Part shown: positions 50,563 to 59,819 of the stretch, piece after piece
Layout of the letters: each line of letters starts with the position of its first letter
Numbering within the stretch: the stretch's first letter is position 1
DNA from: Mycolicibacterium moriokaense
GTDB lineage: Bacteria; Actinomycetota; Actinomycetes; Mycobacteriales; Mycobacteriaceae
Reading direction: 5' to 3'
Assembly (NCBI RefSeq): GCF_003347205.1
Contig: NZ_QQBJ01000031.1
Coordinates: 1 to 61,512, forward strand
Length of the DNA: 61,512 bases
Notes under the pieces: generated by a model
What the model was told of the DNA's origin: nothing
Database searches by the model: none
Seen by the model: only the letters and a program-made list of their open reading frames with translations
Translations under genes and position numbers: made by a program

Positions 50563-51915
50563 TCAGCCGGACAATTTCGCGTGCACCTCGGTGGCGGCGC
50601 GACGGCCCGACCGGACGGCCCCGTCGAGGAAACCCGTCCACTGATCGGCGGTTTCCGTGCCCGCCCAGAAGATCCCGTCGACCGGTCTGCGCAACCACGG
50701 CCCGTAGCTGGTCCACGAGCCCGGCGGCACCGCGGCCGTCGGGCCACCCGGCGCGAAATCCTCACTGCCCCAGCGGTGGTCGACGTAGTCGATGGGCCGC
50801 AGCGCCTCGGCGCCGAACAGGTCGGCGAATCCGGCGAGCGCGCGGTCGCGGCGCCCGGCGGGCGGCAGCGCATCGAAGGTGCGCGGATCGGTGAAGCCCA
50901 GCAGAATGCCGGGCCCCGTCGCATCCGGGCTGACGTCGAACGTGATGAACACCGGCCCCTCGTCGGAGAGCGCCTCGCCGCTGCACCCGTTCGCGCGCCA
51001 GAACGGCGTCTCGTAGGCGGCGTAGGCCTTGCTCAGATTTCCCTGCGGCCAGTGCTGGGCCAGCTTCTCGTACTCGGGCGGCAGGTCGGGGGAGAAGTCG
51101 ATGGCCGCCCGGTGCGCGGGCGGCACCGCCACGACGACGGCCCTGGCCGTGACCTCGACTCCGTCGGCGCTGACGGTCACGCCGCCGTCGGCGCCTCGTT
51201 CGATCCGCCGCACGATCGTGTTGTACCGGACCCGCTGACCCAGCTCGTCTGCCATTCGCAGCGCGATCTGTTGGGTGCCGCCGGGGAACCGGTCCTGTTG
51301 CGCGCCGCCCTCCACGTCGAGCATCCGCCCGATCCCGCCCGCGGCCTTCACGTAGCGCACGGCGTGCAGCATCGACACCTGGTCGGGCTCACACCCCCAG
51401 GTGACCCTCGACATGATCGCCATCAGATCGCGTGTCGATGCGCCGGCGTGCAGCGACCGCAGCCAGCGGTCCAGCGTCTGGTCGTCGAGCGTGTGGGCGT
51501 TTCCCGCGGTCCACGGCTCGGCGACCGAGAGCCGTCGGCCCAGCCGCTCAAACCTCCACTGGATCCGGGACACGTCGAACAGCTCGAGCATCGACAGGCG
51601 CGGAATGGTGCTGCGGTACTCGCGCACCCGACCGCGCCACTTGATCAGGTTCTTTCCGCTGCTGTGCGTGGGCACTGTCTGGCAGCCCAGCTCGCGCGCG
51701 AGGTCGATGACCGCATCCTGCGTGGGGCCGACGAATGTGCCGCCGAGGTCGACGGGGACGCCCGCGATGGTCGTGGTCGACGACCGCCCGCCGACCCGTT
51801 CGCGGCCCTCCAGCACCATGACCTCGTACCCCAGCCCGACCAGGTCGCGCGCGGCGGTCAGGCCCGCGAACCCGGCCCCGACGACCACCACGTCAGCTGT
51901 CTGTGGGTGTGTCAC
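50563..51915 (-). CDS. FAD-dependent amine oxidase (monoamine-oxidase-like)
   Basis: This 450-residue flavoprotein has the FAD dinucleotide motif [16 protein letters not shown] (GxGxxG at residues 12-17), [13 protein letters not shown], the family strand [16 protein letters not shown], and the C-terminal FAD motif [32 protein letters not shown]. It oxidises amines to imines with production of H2O2 in characterised relatives. It is divergent from an F420-type oxidoreductase with only 19 bases between starts, implying overlapping promoters. Pathway unknown. Confidence 0.92.
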   Translation of the reverse strand: MTHPQTADVVVVGAGFAGLTAARDLVGLGYEVMVLEGRERVGGRSSTTTIAGVPVDLGGTFVGPTQDAVIDLARELGCQTVPTHSSGKNLIKWRGRVREYRSTIPRLSMLELFDVSRIQWRFERLGRRLSVAEPWTAGNAHTLDDQTLDRWLRSLHAGASTRDLMAIMSRVTWGCEPDQVSMLHAVRYVKAAGGIGRMLDVEGGAQQDRFPGGTQQIALRMADELGQRVRYNTIVRRIERGADGGVTVSADGVEVTARAVVVAVPPAHRAAIDFSPDLPPEYEKLAQHWPQGNLSKAYAAYETPFWRANGCSGEALSDEGPVFITFDVSPDATGPGILLGFTDPRTFDALPPAGRRDRALAGFADLFGAEALRPIDYVDHRWGSEDFAPGGPTAAVPPGSWTSYGPWLRRPVDGIFWAGTETADQWTGFLDGAVRSGRRAATEVHAKLSG

Positions 51916-51934
51916 GCGACTAGGCTCTCACGCC

Positions 51935-52909
51935 GTGAGGGTGATGACAGCGCTGTTCGGGCCCATCAACGCGATCGAACAGGCGCGGGCCTTCCGCGAG
52001 GCGGGCGCCAGCGGGGTGTTCACCTTCGAGGGCACCAACGACGTCTTCACCCCGCTGACGCTGGCGTCCACCGTGGGCGGCCTCGATCTGATGACCAACG
52101 TCGCAATCGCGTTTCCGCGCAACCCGATTCATCTCGCCCATCAAGCGATCGACCATCAGCTGCTCAGCAAGGGCCGCTTCGCTCTCGGGCTGGGAACTCA
52201 GATCCGCACGCAGATAGAGAAGCGCTTCGGCGCGGACTTCGACAAGCCGGTGGCCAGGATGACCGAACTGGTGGCCGCCCTGCGGGCCATCTTCCGCGCC
52301 TGGGACACCGGCGAGCGACTCGACTTCCGCGGCGAGTACTACCGCCACACGCTGATGACTCCGACGTTCAGCCCAGGAGAGAACCCGTACGGTGCGCCGC
52401 CGATCTATGTGGGCGCGCTCGGTCCGCGGCTGACCCGGGCGACGGCCGAGCACGCCGACGGCCTGCTGGTCATGCCGTTCGGCAACAAGCGGTTCCTGCA
52501 CGAGGTGACGATGCCCGCGGTGCGCGAGGGCCTGGCGGCGGCCGGCAAGTCGGTCAACGATTTCGCCGTCATTCCCGAGATCATCGTGTCGGTGGGCGAG
52601 GATCACTCGGCCGCGCGTCGCCTGCTCGGCTTCTACGGTTCGACGCCCGCGTACCGGCCGGTGCTCGAGGTGCACGGCTGGGGTGACCTGCAGCCGGAAC
52701 TCAACGCGCTGTCCAAGCAGGGCCGGTGGGAGGAGATGGGCACGCTCATCGACGACGACGTGCTGCACACGATCGCCGCGTGCGGCACAGCGGGCGAGGT
52801 CGCGGCGCATATTCGCGACCGGGTGGGCGGCATCTCCGACCGGATCTGTCTGTATCAGCCGGGTCCCATCGCGCCCGAAACACTGGCGGAGGTCGTTGAC
52901 GCCCTGTGA
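51935..52909 (+). CDS. LLM-class F420-dependent oxidoreductase
   Basis: This 324-residue luciferase-like monooxygenase-fold protein of the deazaflavin-dependent group abundant in mycobacteria has ARAFREAGASGVFTFEGTNDVFTPLTLASTVGG at the start. The barrel strands VAIAFPRNPIHLAHQAIDHQLLSKGRFALGLGTQ, the PPIYVGALGPRLTRATAEHADGL stretch and a C-terminal helix follow. Three possible starts lie close together (GTG 51935, GTG 51941, ATG 51944), and the first is used. It precedes the Baeyer-Villiger monooxygenase gene by 46 bases on the same strand. Confidence 0.9.
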   Translation: MRVMTALFGPINAIEQARAFREAGASGVFTFEGTNDVFTPLTLASTVGGLDLMTNVAIAFPRNPIHLAHQAIDHQLLSKGRFALGLGTQIRTQIEKRFGADFDKPVARMTELVAALRAIFRAWDTGERLDFRGEYYRHTLMTPTFSPGENPYGAPPIYVGALGPRLTRATAEHADGLLVMPFGNKRFLHEVTMPAVREGLAAAGKSVNDFAVIPEIIVSVGEDHSAARRLLGFYGSTPAYRPVLEVHGWGDLQPELNALSKQGRWEEMGTLIDDDVLHTIAACGTAGEVAAHIRDRVGGISDRICLYQPGPIAPETLAEVVDAL

Positions 52910-52955
52910 GGCCGACCACATATCGTGGTACCAAGGGGGACCAAGGGAGGTCTAC

Positions 52956-54440
52956 ATGGGTGCCCAGGAGCAGGCCGAGTATTCCGATGTTCTGATCGTC
53001 GGCGCGGGAATCTCCGGGATCGGCGCGGCCTACCGCATCCACGAGAAGAACCCGAAGGTGTCCTACACCGTGCTCGAGCGGCGGGCGAACATCGGCGGCA
53101 CCTGGGACCTGTTTCGCTATCCGGGCATCCGGTCGGACAGCGACATCTTCACGTTGAGCTTCCCCTTCGAGCCATGGACGCGGCCGGAGAACGTCGCCGA
53201 CGGGCCCGACATCCGCGACTACCTGGCGCAGACCGCGCGCAAGCACGGCATCGACGAGCACATCCGCTTCAACACCCGCGTGCTGTCGGCGAATTGGGAC
53301 TCGATCACCGACACGTGGACCGTGCAGACCGACGTCGACGGCGCGCCGAAGACCTACCGCGGCCGGTTCCTGTTCTTCGGCACCGGCTACTACGACTACG
53401 ACGAGCCCTACACACCGGACTTTCCCGGCATCGAGCAGTTCACCGGCGAGGTGGTGCACCCGCAGCATTGGCCGGAGTCGTTGGACTACACAGGCAAGAG
53501 GGTGGTGGTGATCGGCAGTGGCGCGACGGCGGTCAGCATGATCCCGGCGCTGACCAAGACGGCCGGCCACGTGACGATGCTGCAGCGCTCGCCGACATAC
53601 ATGTTGTCCTCGCAGCGCATCAACCCCGTCGTGCAGGCGATCCGTAAGGTGTTGCCGTTCCGCGCGGCGTACCGCGCGGTGCGCTGGTACAACACCACGT
53701 TCATCGTGCTGACCTACGCGATCGCCCGCAAGTGGCCCAACTTCAGCCGCAAGCTCATCCGTTCCGGTGCGAAAAAGGCGCTGCCCGAAGGCTATCCGGT
53801 CGACGTGCATTTCAAGCCGAAGTACAACCCGTGGGATCAGCGGGTGTGTCTGATCCTCGACAACGACCTCTACAGCGCGGTCGGCGAGGGCCGCGCGGAG
53901 ATGGTGACCGATCACATCGATCACATGGACGCCACCGGCATCGTGCTGCGTTCCGGCGAGCGGATCGACGCCGACGTCATCGTGACCGCCACCGGGCTGC
54001 AGTTGCAGGCGCTCGGCGGCGTCGCGCTGAGCATCGACGGCGCGGAGATCAAACCCCAGGACCGGTTCGTCTACAAGGAGCACCTGCTCGAAGACGTGCC
54101 GAACGCGGCATGGTGCGTCGGCTACATCAACGCATCCTGGACGCTGCGGGCCGATCTGACGGCGCGCTCGGTGGCGAAGTTGTTGGCGTACATGGATTCT
54201 CACGGCTACACGCACGCCTACCCGCATCTGGGCGATGTGCCGATGCCGGAGAAGCCCGCGTGGAACATCAACGCGGGATACGTGCAACGGGCCCTGCACG
54301 CGCTGCCGAAGTCCGGTACCCGCAGGCCGTGGAATGTGCGGCACAACTTCGTGCTCGACGCCATCGATCACCGGTTCGACCGCATCGAGGAGTCGATGGT
54401 GTTCGGCCGCGTCGGGGCCGACACCGCGCGGTCGGCCTAG
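52956..54440 (+). CDS. Baeyer-Villiger flavin monooxygenase (EthA-like)
   Basis: This 494-residue type I Baeyer-Villiger monooxygenase has an N-terminal FAD motif (VLIVGAGISGIGAAYRI), the family fingerprint FTGEVVHPQHWP (FxGxxxHxxxWP), and an NADPH Rossmann motif (VVVIGSGATAVSMIPAL). The late TATGLQLQALGG strand is also present. The length and sequence style match mycobacterial EthA, which inserts oxygen next to ketones and activates the drug ethionamide. A strong ribosome site (aagggagg) fixes ATG 52956. The EthR-type repressor usually beside ethA is absent, so it may be a paralogue. A DUF4345 gene follows by 12 bases. Confidence 0.92.
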   Translation: MGAQEQAEYSDVLIVGAGISGIGAAYRIHEKNPKVSYTVLERRANIGGTWDLFRYPGIRSDSDIFTLSFPFEPWTRPENVADGPDIRDYLAQTARKHGIDEHIRFNTRVLSANWDSITDTWTVQTDVDGAPKTYRGRFLFFGTGYYDYDEPYTPDFPGIEQFTGEVVHPQHWPESLDYTGKRVVVIGSGATAVSMIPALTKTAGHVTMLQRSPTYMLSSQRINPVVQAIRKVLPFRAAYRAVRWYNTTFIVLTYAIARKWPNFSRKLIRSGAKKALPEGYPVDVHFKPKYNPWDQRVCLILDNDLYSAVGEGRAEMVTDHIDHMDATGIVLRSGERIDADVIVTATGLQLQALGGVALSIDGAEIKPQDRFVYKEHLLEDVPNAAWCVGYINASWTLRADLTARSVAKLLAYMDSHGYTHAYPHLGDVPMPEKPAWNINAGYVQRALHALPKSGTRRPWNVRHNFVLDAIDHRFDRIEESMVFGRVGADTARSA

Positions 54441-54452
54441 GGGCGACCGGCC

Positions 54453-54818
54453 GTGAGCGTTGCGGTCATCCTGGTGGTCGCGGTGTTCTTCCTGGGCATG
54501 GGCATCTACGCGCTGGTACTGCCGCAGAAGCTGATTCGGCCGTTCGGCATCGCCCTGGAGTCGCCGGTCGCGCGGTCGGAGGTGCGGGCGGTCTACGGCG
54601 GTTTCGGGTTGGCGGTCGCGGCCGTGCTCGGGTGGGCGGCGTTCCGCGGTGGCGACGTCGGCAAGGGCATCCTGATCACCGTCGGCGTGGCACTGGCGGG
54701 GATGGCGTTGGGCCGCATCGTGTCCGCGATCTTTGGCGAGCGGACATCGTTCTATCCCAACTGGTTCTACTGCATCGTCGAGGCCGTCGCCGGGGGTGCG
54801 TTGTTCGCCGTCAGCTAG
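54453..54818 (+). CDS. DUF4345-like membrane protein
   Basis: This 121-residue protein has four membrane helices (VAVILVVAVFFLGMGIYALVLP, FGLAVAAVLGWAAF, GILITVGVALAGMALGRIV, YCIVEAVAGGALFAV) and the conserved RPFGIALESPVARSEVRAVYGGF loop of the DUF4345 family. It starts at GTG 54453, 12 bases after the monooxygenase, so it is presumably co-transcribed with it. The function of the family is unknown. It ends 6 bases before the stop of a convergent secreted-protein gene. Confidence 0.82.
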   Translation: MSVAVILVVAVFFLGMGIYALVLPQKLIRPFGIALESPVARSEVRAVYGGFGLAVAAVLGWAAFRGGDVGKGILITVGVALAGMALGRIVSAIFGERTSFYPNWFYCIVEAVAGGALFAVS

Positions 54819-54824
54819 CCACCG

Positions 54825-55142
54825 CTACGGGCACATGAAAGCGATCGGCGGGCACTGACGCACCTCGATGGCCTCCGGCGGCGGGTTGTCGCCGTCCCAG
54901 ATCGACGTGGGTTGGCCGTTCATCGTGACGTTGCCGTATCCATAGTTGGTGCCGTACCAGGTGTGGCAGATGTTCCAGTCCCAGTCGATGTACTGGTTGA
55001 CCACGTACGGCATGTTCTTGGGGTCGCCGGGACACCAGCGGTGCGGACCGTCTGCGTGAGCGGTGCCGGCGCCGAAGCCCACAGCGGCGGCGCCGAGGCA
55101 GGCCGTTACCAGTGCGCCGGCGGCGACGTTTCTCGTGTTCAT
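54825..55142 (-). CDS. Small secreted protein with two disulfide-type cysteine pairs
   Basis: This 105-residue protein has a clear signal peptide (MNTRNVAAGALVTACLGAAAVGFGAGTAHA, cleavage after AHA). A compact 75-residue mature part contains four cysteines (WCPGD, NICHTWYG, RQCPPIAFMCP), which probably form two disulfides in the envelope. ATG 55142 is used, and an upstream start would add a hydrophilic region before the signal. Similar small secreted mycobacterial proteins are known but mostly uncharacterised. It is monocistronic. Confidence 0.82.
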   Translation of the reverse strand: MNTRNVAAGALVTACLGAAAVGFGAGTAHADGPHRWCPGDPKNMPYVVNQYIDWDWNICHTWYGTNYGYGNVTMNGQPTSIWDGDNPPPEAIEVRQCPPIAFMCP

Positions 55143-55221
55143 GCGCCAAGTGAAGCGGATGACACGAGCTACCGATCCCAAAATCCCGACGATCGACGCT
55201 TTACCAGGGCAATATCGGCGG

Positions 55222-56333
55222 CTAGGGCGCCACGGTCAGCCAGTCGGCGAACCCCGACGGGTCGTGGCGGCCCAACGCGCCGTGCTCGAACAGGCCCCAA
55301 CCTTCCGCAGCGTTCTCGCCCTCGGTGCACACCGCCCGGCCGACGTGGTCGATCACCCCGAACCCGGCGCGCCCGACGATCGCGGGATCGGTCATGTCAT
55401 AGGTCAACCGCTCGGTGAACTTCTCGCCCTTCCACACGCCGTGGATCCAGTCCGAGTCGCCGCCGTAGCCGCCGCCCACGTGAATGGGTACGGGCAGTTT
55501 GGATTCCACGTCGAAGCGGACCGGTGTGCCGTCGGCCGCGGTGGCGTCGATCGTCGCGCCGGTTGGGATCCGGGTGCCCGACGTGTAGTGGATCTTGATC
55601 CGCGGCCAGCCCAACTGCTCGACGCGGCCGTCCTTCCAGATCCGGGTGCAGTCGTTCAGCGACCGGAACCCGTTGGGCTCCTCCTGGATGATCAGCACGA
55701 TCGAGAAGTCGTCGAACGCCATCGGCACATACAGCCACCACATGCCCTCGAACGGCGGGTCCGCGGGCCGACCGGCGGGTTCGGCCTCGCCGATGGGCCG
55801 GATGCCCCATGACCGGTCGCGCGAACCGATCCACACCGACGGGTCGACACTGATCTCCTCGCCGTCGATCGCGATGGTGCCGCTCCACGAGCCCACCTGA
55901 GCGAAACGCTGCGCGTCCAGGGTGATTCGGGTGCCGGCACGCAGAATGTGGCGCTGCTCCTGCACGACGTCGAACAGCCCGTTCCACGTCAGGTCGACGG
56001 CCATGCCCTCGGTTTCGTCCATCACGATGCGCAGCTTGTGCAGCGGCTCGCTGACCTCGACGCGATAGCCCAGCACGTTCTGATTCAGCCGGTCCTGGTC
56101 GATGGCGTCCGACAGGTGCACCGCCGTCTGCTCGTCGCCGCGGCGGACGAGCACGAAGGCATCCTTGACGCCCAGGTTGGGGTAGTAGCCGATGCCGGAG
56201 ATCAGGAAGATGTCGCCGGTGCGGTCGTGGGCGTTGAAGTAGGACCGGTCGTAGAAGTTGCGGTCCGACGATCCGGGCCACGCGATCGGTTGGGGGAGTT
56301 GGTGGACGGGGAACTCGTCCATGGGACCGAGCA

Positions 56334-56334
<1 letters not shown>
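55222..56334 (-). CDS. Conserved hypothetical beta-rich protein (DUF7064/AttH-like) linked to a phosphotransferase
   Basis: This 370-residue protein is rich in beta strands with many conserved Trp/Asp motifs (WPGSSDRNFYDRSYF, IGSRDRSWGIRP, PPFEGMWWLYVPMAFDDFSI). It resembles lipocalin-like families sometimes called AttH or DUF7064/7065, which occur beside aminoglycoside-phosphotransferase-like genes in actinobacteria. Its start overlaps the stop of the phosphotransferase gene by one base, so they are coupled. No catalytic residues can be pointed out. A role in lipid or sterol handling is possible but unproven. Confidence 0.72.
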
Positions 56335-57491
<1,157 letters not shown>

Positions 57492-57517
57492 CTAATTACG
57501 ATACGGTGGGTAGCGTT

Positions 57518-58120
57518 ATGAAAGCAGACCCGACTTCGGTTGACAAGGTCTCAACCGCTGGGCGGCCCCGGGACCCGCGTATCGACGCTGCCATACTGCG
57601 CGCCACCACGGATCTGCTTGTGGAAATCGGCTATTCGAATCTGACGATGGCCGCGGTCGCCGAACGGGCCGGCACCACCAAGACCGCGTTGTACCGGCGG
57701 TGGTCCAGCAAGGCCGAACTGGTCCACGAGGCCGCATTCCCCGCCGCGCCGACCGCGATCGCGACCCCGCCGGGCGATTTCCATGCCGACATCCGGGCCA
57801 TGATCGCCGCGACCGCCAGCGTGTTCACCAGCCCTGTGGTGCGCGCCGCGCTGCCCGGGCTGATCGCCGACATGACCGCCGACGCCGACCTCAATGCGTG
57901 CGTGATGGGACGGTTCACCGATGTCTTCGCCGCCGTGCGCGCCAGATTGGCCGAGGCGCTGGCGCGAGGCGACGTCTATGCCGACATCGACCCGCAGCGG
58001 CTGATCGAGGTGATCGGTGGGGCGACGATGTTGCGGCTGCTGCTATGGCCCGACGACGACCTCGACGACGTCTGGGTGGACCAGACGACTGCGATCGTGG
58101 CCCACGGTGTGATTGCCTGA
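57518..58120 (+). CDS. TetR-family transcriptional regulator
   Basis: This 200-residue regulator has the helix-turn-helix RIDAAILRATTDLLVEIGYSNLTMAAVAERAGTTKTALYRRWSSKAELV (residues 21-70) and a TetR_C domain. ATG 57518 is preferred over GTG 57506. It is divergent from the phosphotransferase operon with about 40 bases between the starts and runs into the PIG-L gene with a 4-base gap. It therefore probably represses one or both neighbouring units. Confidence 0.9.
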   Translation: MKADPTSVDKVSTAGRPRDPRIDAAILRATTDLLVEIGYSNLTMAAVAERAGTTKTALYRRWSSKAELVHEAAFPAAPTAIATPPGDFHADIRAMIAATASVFTSPVVRAALPGLIADMTADADLNACVMGRFTDVFAAVRARLAEALARGDVYADIDPQRLIEVIGGATMLRLLLWPDDDLDDVWVDQTTAIVAHGVIA

Positions 58121-58124
58121 CAGC

Positions 58125-58811
58125 GTGGTTCATCAGCCTTTCCCGACCGCCTGGGACCGAGCGTTGATGCTTGTTCCGCATCCCGACGACATCGAGTGGG
58201 GGTGCGCGACGGCCGTCGCGAAGTGGACGTCGCAAGGCAAGCATGTTCACTACGCGCTGGCGTGCCGTGGTGAGGCAGGCATCGAGGGGATGCCGCCGCA
58301 TGAGTGCGGTCCGCTGCGCGAACGCGAGCAACGGCTGTCCTCGGCGATAGTCGGCGTGCACGACGTCGAGTTCTGGGACTTTCCCGACGGCGAGATCTTC
58401 GATACGCCGCAACTGCGGGCCAAGATCGCCGAGACGATCATGGACGTGGCGCCTGAAGTGGTGATAACGCTCTACAGCGGGCCTGAGTGGGCGCCGGGCG
58501 CCCCGAACCAGCGCGACCATATCGAGTTCTCCAATGCCGTTGCGGGAGCTTACGACTCGCTGGCCGACAAACCGAAGTGGTTCTTCGAGCACGGTCCCGG
58601 CGGGACACACGGTGAAACCGTCGACGAGTTCATCGAAGGCGGCGTGGATTCGTTGGCCGCACACGACGTCTACCTGTCTGCGATCGACCCGGACACCCCG
58701 GTTCGTGACCAGGCCCGCAAGGTCGTCGACATGACGACGCTGCCGCCGCTGCCCGGACTCGAAGGCCACCGCTCGGTCGAGTTCATCCTGAAGCGCGAAA
58801 CGGGCCGCTGA
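58125..58811 (+). CDS. PIG-L family deacetylase
   Basis: This 228-residue zinc deacetylase of the PIG-L/MshB/Mca superfamily has the metal motif VPHPDDIEWGC (HPDDxE, residues about 16-22). The third ligand His is in NQRDHIEFSNAV. The family acts on N-acetylglucosamine-containing or mycothiol-related substrates. GTG 58125 is preferred, although a TTG at 58113 inside the TetR end is possible. It is separated by only four bases from the TetR gene upstream and followed by a short tandem repeat. Confidence 0.87.
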   Translation: MVHQPFPTAWDRALMLVPHPDDIEWGCATAVAKWTSQGKHVHYALACRGEAGIEGMPPHECGPLREREQRLSSAIVGVHDVEFWDFPDGEIFDTPQLRAKIAETIMDVAPEVVITLYSGPEWAPGAPNQRDHIEFSNAVAGAYDSLADKPKWFFEHGPGGTHGETVDEFIEGGVDSLAAHDVYLSAIDPDTPVRDQARKVVDMTTLPPLPGLEGHRSVEFILKRETGR

Positions 58812-58819
58812 CTTTGGCG

Positions 58820-58858
58820 CCGCGGCCTTGACACCGCGGCCTTGACACCGCGGCCTTG
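58820..58858. repeat. Tandem repeat of a 14-base unit, 2.8 copies
   Basis: The unit CCGCGGCCTTGACA occurs twice in full (58820-58833 and 58834-58847) and once partially (from 58848). It lies in the spacer just after the PIG-L gene. Copy number may vary between strains. Confidence 0.85.
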
Positions 58859-58968
58859 CACCGCGAGCGTGCGTGTTTGCACACGACACGCCGCGAAACT
58901 CTGTACAACTGCGCACGTCCCCAGCTAGCGCGTGGGCCCACGCGGTGCGACGAGAGCGCTCGTTCGGT

Positions 58969-59736
58969 CTAGCCGCCGTCGATCTGCCGCTTGTTGTGTT
59001 CGGACACGGCACGGAATTGGTCGCCCAGGCCCTCGAAATCGCGGTGCTGTGCGTACGCGATCTTCTCCTCGGCGGCCAGCGCCGGGTTGATCACCGTCGC
59101 CGCGCCGGTGGTGTAGATCTCCTTGAGCCCCAACATTGTTGGACCCGGCACCTCGGCGATCTGGGTGGCAAGTTCGATCGCGCGGTCGAGCAGCCGCTCG
59201 TGTGCCACCACCTCGGTGACCAAGCCGATCTTCTCGGCGCGGGCGGCGTCGACGACTTCGCCGGTCATCGACAGCCGGCGCGCCATCGCCAGACCGACGA
59301 GTTGGGGGAGGCGGGCGGTCATCCCGCCGCCGGGCAGGATCCCGACGCGGGCGTGCGTGTCGGCGAACACCGCGCGTTCCGAAGCGATGAGAAAGTCGCA
59401 GCCGAGCGCCATCTCCAGCCCGCCGGTGAAGACCGCGCCGTTGATGGCCCCGATGATGGGCGTGCGCATGTTCCCCGTCGCCGCGATGCAGCTCTGCGAG
59501 CGGAACTCCTCGAAGTAGCCGAGCCCGTCGCGCTGTGCCTCCTTGAGATCCACGCCGGCGCAGAAGGCCGGGTCGGCGCCGGTGAGCACCACTGCCCGCA
59601 CCGTCTCGTCGGCGTCGGCCTCGGTCAACGCCGTGTAGGCCGCCTTGATCAGATCGCGGCTCAGCGCGTTTCGCGCCGCGGGCCGGTTCAGCGTCAGCAC
59701 CCGCACCGCGCCGTGATCGGCGGTCAGAACCAGCAT
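58969..59736 (-). CDS. Enoyl-CoA hydratase/isomerase family protein
   Basis: This 255-residue crotonase-fold enzyme has the oxyanion-hole motifs GADPAFCAGVDL (about residues 53-64) and AINGAVFTGGLEMALGCDF (98-116), with HARVGILPGGGMTARLPQLVG after them. The position of the first catalytic Glu of classical hydratases appears as GLEMAL. The second is replaced by Gly-rich sequence, so isomerase or other crotonase chemistry is possible. ATG 59736 follows a gggttgagg site. It lies downstream of nuoN on the same strand but is separated by about 80 bases. Confidence 0.9.
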   Translation of the reverse strand: MLVLTADHGAVRVLTLNRPAARNALSRDLIKAAYTALTEADADETVRAVVLTGADPAFCAGVDLKEAQRDGLGYFEEFRSQSCIAATGNMRTPIIGAINGAVFTGGLEMALGCDFLIASERAVFADTHARVGILPGGGMTARLPQLVGLAMARRLSMTGEVVDAARAEKIGLVTEVVAHERLLDRAIELATQIAEVPGPTMLGLKEIYTTGAATVINPALAAEEKIAYAQHRDFEGLGDQFRAVSEHNKRQIDGG

Positions 59737-59819
59737 CCTCAACCCTTCGCCGAGATCGACGTGATGGCGGAATCCTCTCGCACTTGCACGCCCTTGTGTC
59801 CGTTTGGGCGCAACGCGGG

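Noticed and set aside
49221-50894. A 557-codon forward frame across the oxidoreductase, hydrolase and amine oxidase genes
   Set aside because: It spans three well-supported genes on both strands and is dominated by Arg and Pro.
52746-54371. A 541-codon open frame on the reverse strand over the monooxygenase gene
   Set aside because: Its translation is His/Arg/Val-rich with no motif, and the forward frame is a clear Baeyer-Villiger monooxygenase. High-GC DNA commonly keeps such shadow frames open.
58820-58858. A CRISPR array
   Set aside because: The 14-base units are directly adjacent with no spacers. No other spaced repeat array or cas gene was seen in the window.
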